Source: Fusarium oxysporum f. sp. lycopersici 4287 (taxonomy: Eukaryota > Ascomycota > Sordariomycetes > Hypocreales > Nectriaceae). Taken from it: a stretch of 64,000 bases of DNA. The position numbers and the translations under genes were made by a program. The notes below the pieces were generated by a model that worked only from the letters and a program-made list of their open reading frames with translations, searched no databases and was not told where the DNA came from. Numbering within the stretch: the stretch's first letter is position 1; each line of letters starts with the position of its first letter. Shown here piece by piece: positions 33,892-44,192 of the stretch. The DNA lies in contig NC_030988.1 of assembly GCF_000149955.1 (NCBI RefSeq), forward strand, positions 1,326,109 to 1,390,108. The letters run 5' to 3'.

Positions 33892-34601
33892 TTATGCTCT
33901 TCTCGTGAAAGCAGTGATCGAGCCCATCATGATTTTCTCCCTGAAGTCTGTGCTGTTCCTATCAAGCACCTCAAGCCCGCCTACATCGTCTAAGATTCTG
34001 TTGAAAATCTGAGTTGTAGTTGCTTCAAGCTGATCCTCTAGAGTTCTGAAGCGATAATCGAGCTCACGAGAGTCAGGGTTGAGAATGTGGCCATAGGCCC
34101 ACTTAGCATATTTCTCATTGTAGGCACAGATCGCGGCGCGTAAGAATGGTTCAAGGATAGCGTTGAGGTGAGCCTTGAAGTTGTGTGGAACGACCTTGAT
34201 GATTTGGCCCTCCGTCAAGGTCACAGGTGGGGAGGGAGCATATTGTGGCGGCGTTAAGTCGCGCTTCCAATGGTTCTTTTCCATGTCAATATGGACTCTC
34301 ATTCCTAAACGGCAACCCTCGCCGCGGCAAGGGCAGTCTATCCCATAGGATCCGCCTGTAGTGAAAGTTATTAGCTGGCAAGAGAAGTACGGGGAATTGG
34401 CTTACACATGCAGCCGCAGCAAAAGGTGATGCGAGGAAATGTTATCTCCACTGTCAGTGGCAAAGGTGGTTTCTCAACAATCGCCAGGAGGTTCTTGGCG
34501 GTGAGGGTACTTTCTGGGGACTTCTGACGCATACGCTTCAAAACATATTGGGCAATACGAGCCCGGTGGTATTGTGGAACGGCAGGGTCAATAGTAGCCA
34601 T
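33892..34601 (-). CDS. Small Cys-rich protein, unknown function
   Basis: Two exons, 34601-34406 and 34355-33892, over a 50-nt intron (donor GTAAGC, branch CAGCTAATAAC, acceptor ACTACAG), giving 219 residues from ATG 34601 (MATIDPAVPQYHRARIAQYV). The intron splits a Cys/Gly-rich block FCCGCMCGGSYGIDCPCRGE that could bind metal; the next part (HWKRDLTPPQYAPSPP) is followed by helical, charged sequence (AHLNAILEPFLRAAICAYNE). No signal peptide. The frame is intact and the splice sites are standard, so I take it as a real gene. An ATG further upstream at 34805 is in the same frame, but the stretch before MATIDP looks non-coding. Confidence 0.6.
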
Positions 34602-36141
34602 GGTGGATCTGTGAAGAAGGTAGGGAAAGATATCCAGACTAAAGTTTGAGATTGATGTTGATGCTGCTGATGTCTCTCCTGTGTTGTTGCTGGAAATGAA
34701 GTCAAGTAAGGGCGTCAATGAATCCTCAGGCAGGCTGGTGGGTCTTGTGCATGGTACAACGGCAAACAACCAAATTGCAGTGGGGACATGCACCACTGAC
34801 CCCACTTGAAGTCGACCAAAATATTGAATCTTATCGTGGCGTCACAAGGCCTAATGCATAGTAATGCTTGTGAAGAGTGCCGCAATCGATTCATCACTCT
34901 TCACGTTTTCATCCCAGATCAGGGGGTCGTCATAACGCGTCTCAGCTTCGGGTCTTGAAAATACTGAGACCGCCCAGGCCCTGAACAACGACATGGACGG
35001 CCAAATCGACCGCCCAGCCATGTGACACTCCCATGACGAAAAGAAAATGGGACACGGAACTTTGATCTACATCTCACAAAGGGTCTGAAGGTGGCACCAA
35101 CTATTAGTGAACTCGAGCGGCCTTCAACATGTGCGAAAGACATGAACACAACTACGGAGTCCACAACCGAGGCATCAAGCACCGCTTGAGAACCAAGATG
35201 TTCGATATCACTGCTGCCGGGATCACAAGACTGGCCTGCAAGCATTGAACTTGTCAGACATTGACCGCAAAGGCACCGTGACTCCGCGAACTTCACCAGG
35301 TCACTCTAGCGCTAGCTTGGTGAGACTGCTGCTCCGATGAACCTTTCCAAAATCTCGGGGCTATCTTCATGTCCTTAAACAAAGGTCATTATCCTTTACT
35401 TAAGTACTGCAGTCCCGCAACTTTATACTGTCATCCATCTCTTCGATTGCCGACAAATTCACATCTCGCCGAACCTCTCCACACCTCCTTTGAATCTAAG
35501 GATAGAGATGAACGAGAAACAAAGGAGGGGATGGCTTGCCTTGGAAAGCTCTCTTAGTCTGCCTAGCCCGAGGCGCTGTTGTTGAAGGTGGATATTGGTC
35601 GAGGGGAATGAGTCTGTCGGCAACCTGGAGTGTAACTTGATTCCCAGGACCTTTCGACCGTCACACTCCGCCCCAATTCATCTCGTTCACACATTCGATG
35701 GCCATCCACACATCTACATCAATGCATGCTAACCGGTCAGAAGTGCTCAAGAGGAAGGACTACCATGGGCGGACGAACCAGCCCAATTGACGAGAAGTGG
35801 AACTGATAACGCCAAGTTAACAACGGCTGGGGGCTCACAGTGGCTTGGATCCCCAGTTTGGCTTGGGAATCGGTCAGTTGGTGCCAGATTAAGAAGGCCC
35901 CAGTCGAGTACATACTGACAATATTGTTCGATAGCCTATGGTCACATCCCCACACCTGAAGCCTCCACCAGATCGCGATTTGGTTGTTATGATGTAGCAT
36001 GGTTTCGCCGCCCAATTATCCATAAAGTTATCCGATGAGTCAAAATCGATCGGAAACTACCGATGCTATCGGGCCTCACTAAAGGCTCGAGCGCGTCAAG
36101 GCCGAAAGTCAACTGGTTGTCACATGCCCTGTTGGATGATC
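34602..36141. other. Upstream region of the Cys-rich gene and left flank of Copia-2
   Basis: Contains only doubtful frames (34919-35296 and 35737-36015, minus). Just before the Copia-2 LTR a short plus frame starts at 36035 (MSQNRSETTDAIGPH) and stops at 36080-36082. It could be what is left of the first exon of the regulator gene now on the other side of the element, but this is unproven. Confidence 0.35.
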
Positions 36142-36335
36142 TGTTGGAAAATCCGGGAATCCCCTTCCCTTCAGGATTCAGACTGTTAGTCTGAAAGTCC
36201 TAGATTTAAAGTTCAAAGTCCTAGATACAATCATCTAGAGATATAAACCCGAGAATAACTCTCAGCTCAATAATGAACAACCAAGTTTCATAAAAATACA
36301 TTTTCACCCAGCACTACTGCGCAATATAAACAACA
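36142..36335 (+). repeat. Copia-2 5' LTR
   Basis: 194 bp, TGTTGG...CAACA, identical to the 3' LTR. Holds the promoter (ATATAAACC near 36240). Confidence 0.95.
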
Positions 36336-36352
36336 GGTTATGAGCCCGGGTT
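36336..36352 (+). other. Copia-2 primer-binding site, internal tRNA-Met type
   Basis: GGTTATGAGCCCGGGTT directly after the LTR. It is complementary to the anticodon stem-loop of a methionine tRNA (...GGGCTCATAACC...), not to a tRNA 3' end. Drosophila copia uses an initiator tRNA-Met half in this way, so a tRNA fragment is the likely primer. Confidence 0.65.
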
Positions 36353-36409
36353 AGCAAACACCGGGTTTCTCTTCTGAATCAAAGAACCAAACTTTAACTT
36401 CAACTCAAG

Positions 36410-37732
36410 ATGACGTCACGACGAGCCCCACCTTCCACCATGCGAACTCGCAACACAATCAGAGTATCGCCTGCATCCGAATCGTCGCAACCTGGTGCTT
36501 CAGGTCAAGACCACACACCATCCTCAATGTATGACAGTACCACGGTCATCTCTGAAAAGAATACTCTTTTCCTTCCGCAAGAGCTCAAGCTAGGCGGCCC
36601 CTCCAATTGGGAGCAATATTGCCCAGCTCAGAAGGCCATTCTTCGGATCAATGGCCTCGAAGATGCTGTCTTTGGTGATTACCCTCCCGAGGAACAGCAG
36701 ACTATGGATCAAAAGATCAGGGCGGCAAAAGCTGCCGTCTCCATCCGAGGTAACTGCACTGGAGAAGCACTCAGTCAACTAGTCGGGATTGAGAATCCCC
36801 AGGAGATGTTCAACCTTCTCCAGGCCTATTGTATTGGCACGGGCCCAGTTCTTCTGCAGACAACACTTTACCAGTTCATCCGGATCAAAACAAGCTCTTA
36901 CGAGACAATTCCACAATTTAATGTCGACTTTGAACGACTCGTCAAACTTCTCCTCGAGCAGAAAGAACCAATCTCAGATACCCTCAAAAAGGTTGTTTAT
37001 CTGACTGCCTGCGAGAACGAGTACCCTGACTGGACTGCCAGACAGCGCGCTCTCCTACGCTCGGAGCATCCGCCAACACTACGATCAATGCAGCAAGATC
37101 TCATTGATGAAAACAGGTCATCAGATGATGATGACAGTCATGGTACTGCCTCCACGTACTGGGCTCACAGTAAAAAGACTGGAAGGAAGGGCCCGGCCGC
37201 AAGAAAGCAAGAGGCAAGTGGCCGGAGGAGAGGATCTTCAAAGAACCAGCGAGCCGCGAACAAGTCTAGCCAGGAAACCAATCATCGAGTCGGCAAGAAC
37301 AAGGAACATACCTGCACGAACTGCAAGAAGAGAGGACATCATGAAAATGATTGTTGGTTCGCCCATAAGGATAAGCGACCCGACTGGGCAGTCCGTCTCG
37401 CCAAGGAACTCATGGAGCATGATCTTCAACGCGACAGCACCAAGAATCTCCATATCAAGGAATCAAATCACATGACAGTTGAGCGATCTTTTCTGATTCT
37501 TGAAGACAGCGTCTCAGACGAGCTACCTATGGACAATACAGAGACGTGTAAAGTCTCCCTTGATAACATCTCTTCAACCGCAGAATGGCTGTTCGACACA
37601 GGTTCATCAGTCCACATCTGCAACGACCAAAGCCTATTCACAGAACTGCAGCCTGCAACCCGAACGGTCCTCGTTACGGGCGGTGGGAAGGTGTACCCAT
37701 TCGGTAAGGGGACAGTCAAAATTGCTTCATAA
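36410..37732 (+). CDS. Copia-2 Gag and N-terminal part of protease
   Basis: 440 codons from ATG 36410. The Gag domain (residues about 50-230, e.g. NWEQYCPAQKAILRINGLED) is followed by a CCHC zinc knuckle CTNCKKRGHHENDCW (about residues 302-316), typical for nucleic-acid-binding Gag. After that, WLFDTGSSVHICND is the aspartic-protease active site with an intact D-T-G. The frame ends at 37732 inside the protease, after GGGKVYPFGKGTVKIAS. The remaining protease and all of pol lie in the -1 frame. No canonical slippery heptamer is visible at the junction, so a base change is more likely than programmed frameshifting. Confidence 0.85.
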   Translation: MTSRRAPPSTMRTRNTIRVSPASESSQPGASGQDHTPSSMYDSTTVISEKNTLFLPQELKLGGPSNWEQYCPAQKAILRINGLEDAVFGDYPPEEQQTMDQKIRAAKAAVSIRGNCTGEALSQLVGIENPQEMFNLLQAYCIGTGPVLLQTTLYQFIRIKTSSYETIPQFNVDFERLVKLLLEQKEPISDTLKKVVYLTACENEYPDWTARQRALLRSEHPPTLRSMQQDLIDENRSSDDDDSHGTASTYWAHSKKTGRKGPAARKQEASGRRRGSSKNQRAANKSSQETNHRVGKNKEHTCTNCKKRGHHENDCWFAHKDKRPDWAVRLAKELMEHDLQRDSTKNLHIKESNHMTVERSFLILEDSVSDELPMDNTETCKVSLDNISSTAEWLFDTGSSVHICNDQSLFTELQPATRTVLVTGGGKVYPFGKGTVKIAS

Positions 37733-40700
37733 ACAAATGGGGTGAGCAGGTCACAATTAACCTCAAAGACACGCTGTTCATCCCTGAGTTTCCGGTAAAT
37801 GTCATGTCAGGACTCAGGCTATACAAGAACGGCGGCTGGATAGACGGGAACGACATGTACGACCCAACAGGAGATGTCTTTGGTCTCCTCCGCATAGGAA
37901 GGGACGGTCTGTACGTGAACACTGAGGTCGGAAAGACTACTGTTTCAAACCAGGCCGTCTCGGAACTCCAGCCAGAACCATGCAATCATCACACTGCTTC
38001 ATCAAACCAATGCCTGAATGTCGACCTTTGGCACCGAAGACTCGGCCATGTTAACGCATATCAGGTGTCACAGACTGCCAAAATGACCAGAGGAATGTAC
38101 TGTGACGGCCACCACGACCATCAGCCTTTCAATTACTGCCTCGCCTGCGACATCGCAAAGGCCCTACGATGGACTCCGCGAAATAAACGGAAACGAGCCT
38201 CCAGGGCCGGGTTCATTCATGTTGACACCTTCAAAGTCAATCCACCGGGCATTAGAGGCGAACGATGGGGAATGATTGCCACAGATGACAGGCATAGAAT
38301 GAGATGGGCCTACACGTTCACGAGGAAGGGGATGGCTTCGGAACTTCTAGGCCAGCTCATCTCCAAGATACGAACTCAGTATGGCATCCGAGTGTACGCA
38401 ATCCAAATGGATGGCGGCTCTGAGCTCTATGGTGCGTCTCTCAAAAACCTCGAGTACACTCACGGCGTCAAGATCATCAAGACGACACCATATACTCCTG
38501 AATTTAACGGAGTTGCTGAGCGCTCTAACCGCATCATCTTTGACAAAGTCAGAGCAACCATGGAATCGGAAAGAATCCCGATAGAGCTCTGGCCATTGGT
38601 CCTGGAAGATATGGTGCGCAAGACAAACGTGACAGCCACCAGGGCAATTGATGGCCTCACTCCCATGGAAAGCTTTCTCAACGAGGCCTTCCCCGGACAA
38701 GACAACAAGCCGGATCTGTCCGGAGAACGAATCTGCGGCTCACAAGTCACGATACACATACCGCAGGAACGAAGATTGAGATCACACAAGTTTGGCCCAA
38801 GAGGAGAGGCTGGAATCTACCTATGCATGGAAGGTTCACAGATCTACACCTGCTGGGTGCCCTCTCGCAGGAAGGGACATCAGATCGTCCGTTCTGCAAA
38901 TGTACAATTCTACGAAAAGGTTGGGGAGACAGAACTCCTGACCGAAACTGAGCATGATGTTGAGCCGGAAATCCGCAAGAACGGAGCTCCCATCTCAAGC
39001 CGGCCACAGTCCGTCACGGAGCAGACAAAGACTCCAAGGCCACAAAGGTCTGAAGTGAACAATCTTCAGCATGCTGAGGTGCATAATCCTCAGCATGGAC
39101 AGACGACAACATCCATGACATCAGCTAAGCTGCCCGATCCCCGAAAAGAGGTGATCACTGAGCCCAAAACAATGACTGAAGCGCTTCAAGGTCCGCAAAG
39201 GGAGCATTGGCTCAGAGCAATACACAGTGAGCTGCGCAGTCTCCTCACGAAAGGAACTTGGCGCATGCTGGACCGCAACCAAGCTCACAATAGGCCACTT
39301 ACCGTCAAATGGGTATTCAAGGTCAAGAAAAACGAGGACGGCAACCTCGACAAGTTCAAGGCGCGGCTGGTGGTCAGAGGCTTTGAACAACAGTTCGGCT
39401 TTGACTACAACCAGACCTTTGCCTCTGTTGCCAAAGCGGCGACTTGGAGAATCCTCCTCACCGTTGCTGCCTGTCTTGACTGGGAGATTGAGCAGATGGA
39501 CGTGTCGACGGCGTTCCTGGAAGGGGACCTCGAGGAAGAAGTCTTCATCGAAATGCCGGAAGGGCTTGTAGAGTATTTCGACCAACACCCAGAAGACCGT
39601 CCGCCAGGATTCTCAACCGAGAAGATCTGCAAACTGATCAAATCCCTCTATGGACTCAAACAGGCGCCTCGGCAATGGCAAAAGAAGCTGAAGGAGGCCT
39701 TGGAATCCCTTGACTTTCGACAAGTAACGTCTGACACGGCCGTATATCACAATCCCACAACGGGAGTGATCATCATCACATATGTGGATGACTTCCTCAT
39801 CATGGGCAGCAACAAGGAAGCAATCCAAGGGTACAAAGCCCGCCTGGGAGAGATCTTCACAATGACTGATCTCGGTCCCGCCAGCCATTTTCTTGGAGTA
39901 AGAATAACCCGAGACAGGAACTCAAGGCTGATCTACCTTTCCCAGGATGCATATTTTACCAGAATACTGAAGAAATTCGGCTTAGAGGATTGTCGACCGG
40001 TCAAGACCCCGATGGAGCGAAATTCACTCTCGACACTGCAACCAAGAGACAATGGCGACTCGGCTTCTCCAGAAGAACGAGAAGACTATAGCTCGAAAAC
40101 CGGCTCGCTGATGTATGGAATGACCCAAACCAGACCCGATTTAGCTTTCCTACTCTCGGTACTCTCAAGATACATGTCGAATCCATCACCAACACATTCA
40201 CGAATGATCAAAAGAGGTCTCCGCTATCTACAGCAGACAAGAGACCACGGCCTGGTGCTTGGGGGCGTCAAGAAAGATCCTGAATCCGCTTGGAGCATCA
40301 CAGCTTGGGCCGACTCGGATTGGAAAGGCGACACTGTTACGGGAAGATCGACGTTTGGATGGCTTGTTCAACTTGAAGGATCTACAGTCTCATGGAGGGC
40401 CAAACGGCACGAAACAGTGGCACTATCGACTACCGAGGCTGAATATACAGCACTCTCCCAGTGTGCCAGAGAATTGGCCTGGACTAGGAACCTCTTCTCT
40501 GAACTGCTCCTTCCGCTACATATGCCTATCCCACTGAACGGCGACAACCAGGGTTCCCTAAAGCTATGCAGAAACCCTGAGCTTCACCAACGGACAAAGC
40601 ACATTCCGTTAACCGAGCACCATATCCGAGAAGAAGTTGAAGCCGGGAATATTGATGTGCAATACGTCAGCACACATGAGCAGGTAGCAGACGGACTCAC

Positions 40701-40824
40701 TAAACCATTGAACGCCGTCAGCCACGGTCACTTTCTAGAAGCAATTCGAGTCAGTGCATGTCCGATCGAGGAAGCAGGTCGTATTATTTGGAGTACTGAA
40801 GTCCACGATGACTCTGTGCCCTGA
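37733..40824 (+). CDS. Copia-2 Pol: rest of protease, integrase, reverse transcriptase, RNase H
   Basis: The open frame is in use from about 37733 (WGEQVTINLKDTLFIPEFPV finishes the protease) and has its first ATG at 37804. Integrase zinc domain: LWHRRLGHVNAYQV ... CLACDIAKALR; core: AIQMDGGSELYG, then TPEFNGVAERSNR (D,D,E). The reverse transcriptase begins TVKWVFKVKKNEDGNLDKFK and has the catalytic TYVDDFLIMG near 39780. RNase H: ITAWADSDWKGD, TVALSTTEAEYTAL, and GDNQGSLKL; the end is VQYVSTHEQVADGLTKPLNA. No other break is seen. Without a frameshift the pol enzymes could not be made from the gag start. Confidence 0.9.
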
Positions 40825-40830
40825 AGACAA

Positions 40831-40844
40831 GGTGGATGGGGGCG
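40831..40844 (+). other. Copia-2 polypurine tract
   Basis: GGTGGATGGGGGCG directly before the 3' LTR; the purine-rich primer for plus-strand DNA synthesis. Confidence 0.7.
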
Positions 40845-41038
40845 TGTTGGAAAATCCGGGAATCCCCTTCCCTTCAGGATTCAGACTGTTAGTCTGAAAG
40901 TCCTAGATTTAAAGTTCAAAGTCCTAGATACAATCATCTAGAGATATAAACCCGAGAATAACTCTCAGCTCAATAATGAACAACCAAGTTTCATAAAAAT
41001 ACATTTTCACCCAGCACTACTGCGCAATATAAACAACA
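40845..41038 (+). repeat. Copia-2 3' LTR
   Basis: 194 bp, identical to the 5' LTR. It ends 59 bp before the ATG of the regulator gene, in the same orientation, so its promoter could drive that gene. Confidence 0.95.
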
Positions 41039-41097
41039 ACCACTCAAACAGGCTCTTATATCACGCTGATGTTGAATCGCAAGTCCACGACTACCGT

Positions 41098-44000
41098 ATG
41101 CCACAACACCATGGCAACCAACAAGGGCCTCCCGCCAATCTTTCTTACGACTATCAAGATACTTTAATTTCCGAGCAATCCCCAGACTTCCAACTATTCA
41201 ATCAGCCATCCTATGTCACGGAGGTAGGAAATCCAGGTGTTGCTACCGAAACAGACTTGATCCCGACTCATCATCAACTATCACAGGAAGTGGAACAATC
41301 TCTCACGGATCCTCCATATTCAGCTCCAGAAATCGAGACATTGACTGATGACTACCCAAGCGCCTTTTATACTGCTCCAGTCCACGACAACATACTACCA
41401 AAAGGATCCTACGCCCATTATACTGAAAGCCAGCCTGCTCAATATGAAATGGCCCCATACGCGAATATGTCGCTCGATCCTGGTCATTCAAGTTCCTCCC
41501 AGTTAGCAACCTTTCCGACTTCACAGTGCCAAAGCTCATTTAAAAGAGGGCCTAGAGCCCGAGTATCTGATGATCTATTCCCGGAACAATGTTTAAGCCA
41601 AGGTCAGGTCTCTAAAGAGCCGACAGGAGATATCCAGTCAGAATATATACCTCGTTGCCAACTACCAGCGCAAAGCGGTGTTCTTAGGAACCCAGCGCTG
41701 CTACCAGACGCCCAAATTGATTCGAATTGGCCGCAAGCAATGATACCAAGAGTGCCGACTCCAGAATTCTCTGAGAGCCTGAAAAGCTTGCCAGCAACTG
41801 GGGGTGTACTAGCAAAGTTGGGCGCAAAAGCTTCCCAACGGAATATGCATAGGGCAAAAGCCGCCAAGAAAGGAAGTCAAAAGGCATTATGGTGTCCTTT
41901 TTGTCCCAAATGGTATCAATACCCTGGCGAATATAAACGCCATTTGAAGATTCGTAAGCAAGACAGGCCATTGAATTAACAATATTACTAACATTTGCTT
42001 CAAAGACACTCGTGAACGTCCATATAAATGCGCCTGGCGGGATTGCACTAAGACGTTTCCTCGAAAGGACAATCAGGAGCGCCACACCAAAAAATGTAAA
42101 CACAAGCCAGCAGCCTCGGTTACAAGTGATGGTGTCGACGAGGTAAGTGACGTCGCGTGACATTATGGCACAGCGGTCGGACCTTGGCAAAGCTATAAAG
42201 TACCACAACTAACTTGCTTAGGGAATTTATTCGTTTTCACAAGGGCAATCTCCTCCAGATCCAGGACTACCTTCTCTACTGGGAGGCAAAGACTACCCTG
42301 ATACGTCCACCAACTGGGACAACGGTCATGCCCTGGTAGACGGCGGGACCAATAATGCTCTCCAGCTGACCCAAACTAGCATTGATAGTGCTAATGCTCG
42401 AAACGATGAAAACTGCCAACTCACTTCATCTGATCCTAGTAAGGCGGTTTTGAAGATTACGGGTGATCTGAAATCGATGGGAGAGAACTGGTCAGAGCAG
42501 GACAAGGCCAAGCATCGTCGGATTGTTGTCTTCCACAGAACACGAAAGGGATCGACATTGAATACTACCTTCGAATTGTCGAGCATCAATAGTCAATCCG
42601 ATGGCGGGGGACGCGTCTCGTGTATGTTGTGGGCTGCAAAAGGCGAGTTCTATATTACATCTTGCGAGATTATCCTCCTTGTCGAGTACCTTGTCGACAC
42701 GAAAAAACCTTTTTCCCTACCAGAGAGGAACCTTATTCGCAGTACGTTGAGTAAGCTTGACCCGACTACGGTGTCCGAGAAAGATCCATGGAGCCAAGAT
42801 TTCCATAAGATCATTATGGGATTCTCTGACCCCCAGCCCGTCGCCGTGCGAAAGAATAGTGTCAGGGTGCATCCATGGAACAAACTCGAATCTGCCCTCA
42901 AAACGATCGTCAAACTCTATGGCTTTAGCCTCGGCAGCACAAGAGAGAAACTTCAGCCTCCCCGATATCTTACGCCACGACCACAGATACTGAATAGTAC
43001 TTCTCTTCATATGGGTCCTTCTCACCATGCACCATTGAGCAGTGCTTCATTTACCGGATTTCTCTCTTCAGTTGACCAGGCACCTCCTGCAGAAGATGCA
43101 CACGAGACCCTACAACAAGACTGTGTGCCGCGAGTAGAAGCGGCCGCTCCGAGTTCGGCTAATGCAAATAGGATATACTCAGACATCGGTGAACGCCCAC
43201 TGAAATACCAGGAGATGGATTGTAACAGGATATCTCAGCCTCAAACATACCTGACACACCTCCAAGGAACGCAAAACTTTCCTTCAACGCCGGAACTTGA
43301 GCTACCAGTATTGAGCACAAGCAATATCATCAGGGAGGTGAGTGGCGTAGCGGGCGTGATAGCGGGGCGGTGAAATTTTGGAAAGACTCTTACTTATCGT
43401 GACTAACATATATAGGTACATTCTGAGATTCCGCATCAAGCACGACCTGATCCAGACTCAAATCTGACTTCCCCCAAGAGTAAATCAAGCCTACCAGAGA
43501 CATTCATTCACGACGAGTCCGACTCAGATTCAGCAGAGGGTACTATAGTCGTGGGGGCGAGACCAGGACAGGACAAACAGAATGCACCCACACTGCCTGT
43601 GGACAAACATATCGATGGAGTCGACGATACCTACAAGGATAATGAGGAGAAACCGCGAGGTAGTAAGCCCTCTGTCACATACGATGACGATGACTGGGGC
43701 TATGCTATAGCAGACGGGAAGATTACCATTCACTGCAAGAACACTCTCCTTACCAACTTTGACCGCGAGGTACCAGTACGAGGCATGTGCCCTGGAGTGC
43801 AAAGGATCCTTGATAGGATCCATGAACTCTTCCTGAAGGGGGATATCAAAGAACAGCAGGAGGTCGAGGCAGAATCTGAACAGATTCATATCAAAGGAAG
43901 ATCCAGGCCAATGACTCAGCGCAACATATCATTCAGCGAGAACACTGAGCAGCAGCAGTCCAGCGAAGTGACTTATGCCACGATTGATGAATTGCAAAAG

Positions 44001-44192
44001 ATGCTGCCGGAGTCAAAAGGACTGGATCTGAGTAGAATTTCTAAGAGCGAGCTCGATGTTATTCTCAAGGCGGTACAGGAGGTGCTTAATACGATACAGC
44101 AGGTACTGATTACGAGTTGGATTGAGGAAGCAGAACCAGCCAAGCAGCTTCTTGATGAATTCCAGTGTTACTCCACATACGAGTGGCACTGA
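41098..44192 (+). CDS. C2H2 zinc-finger regulator with DUF7082-like domain
   Basis: Four exons: 41098-41953, 42006-42142, 42222-43337, 43416-44192; introns of 52, 79 and 78 nt with GTAAG/GTGAG donors, CTAAC branches and AG acceptors; 961 residues. The first intron splits the first finger: CPFCPKWYQYPGEYKRHLKI joined to HTRERPYKC. The second finger is CAWRDCTKTFPRKDNQERHT with a final Cys (C2HC). Exon 3 carries a DUF7082-like domain (WSEQDKAKHRRIVVFHRTRK ... FHKIIMGFSDPQP ... RVHPWNKLESALKTIVKLYG), seen in fungal developmental regulators such as MedA-type proteins (family memory). The N-terminus is Gln/Pro/Ser-rich. Likely a nuclear DNA-binding regulator. The frame is also open upstream of the ATG to the Copia-2 LTR (DVESQVHDYR), so the true start may have been cut off. 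Confidence 0.8.

Larger units (their letters stand above)
36142..41038 (+). mobile_element. Ty1/Copia retrotransposon with identical LTRs (Copia-2)
   Basis: A complete element of 4,897 bp. The two 194-bp LTRs (36142-36335 and 40845-41038) read the same base for base, start TGTTGG and end AACAACA, and include a TATA box (GAGATATAAACCC). The primer-binding site follows the 5' LTR and a purine tract precedes the 3' LTR. Gag and pol are in two frames. The five bases outside the ends, TGATC and ACCAC, differ, so there is no target duplication. A related solo LTR is at 46554-46759. Confidence 0.95.

Noticed and set aside
34919..35296. 125-codon minus frame
   Set aside because: No domain, odd composition, and no splice or promoter support; left as part of the non-coding stretch.
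37725..37745. Programmed -1 frameshift site in Copia-2
   Set aside because: No X-XXY-YYZ heptamer in the right frame at the overlap; kept only as an open question in the findings.
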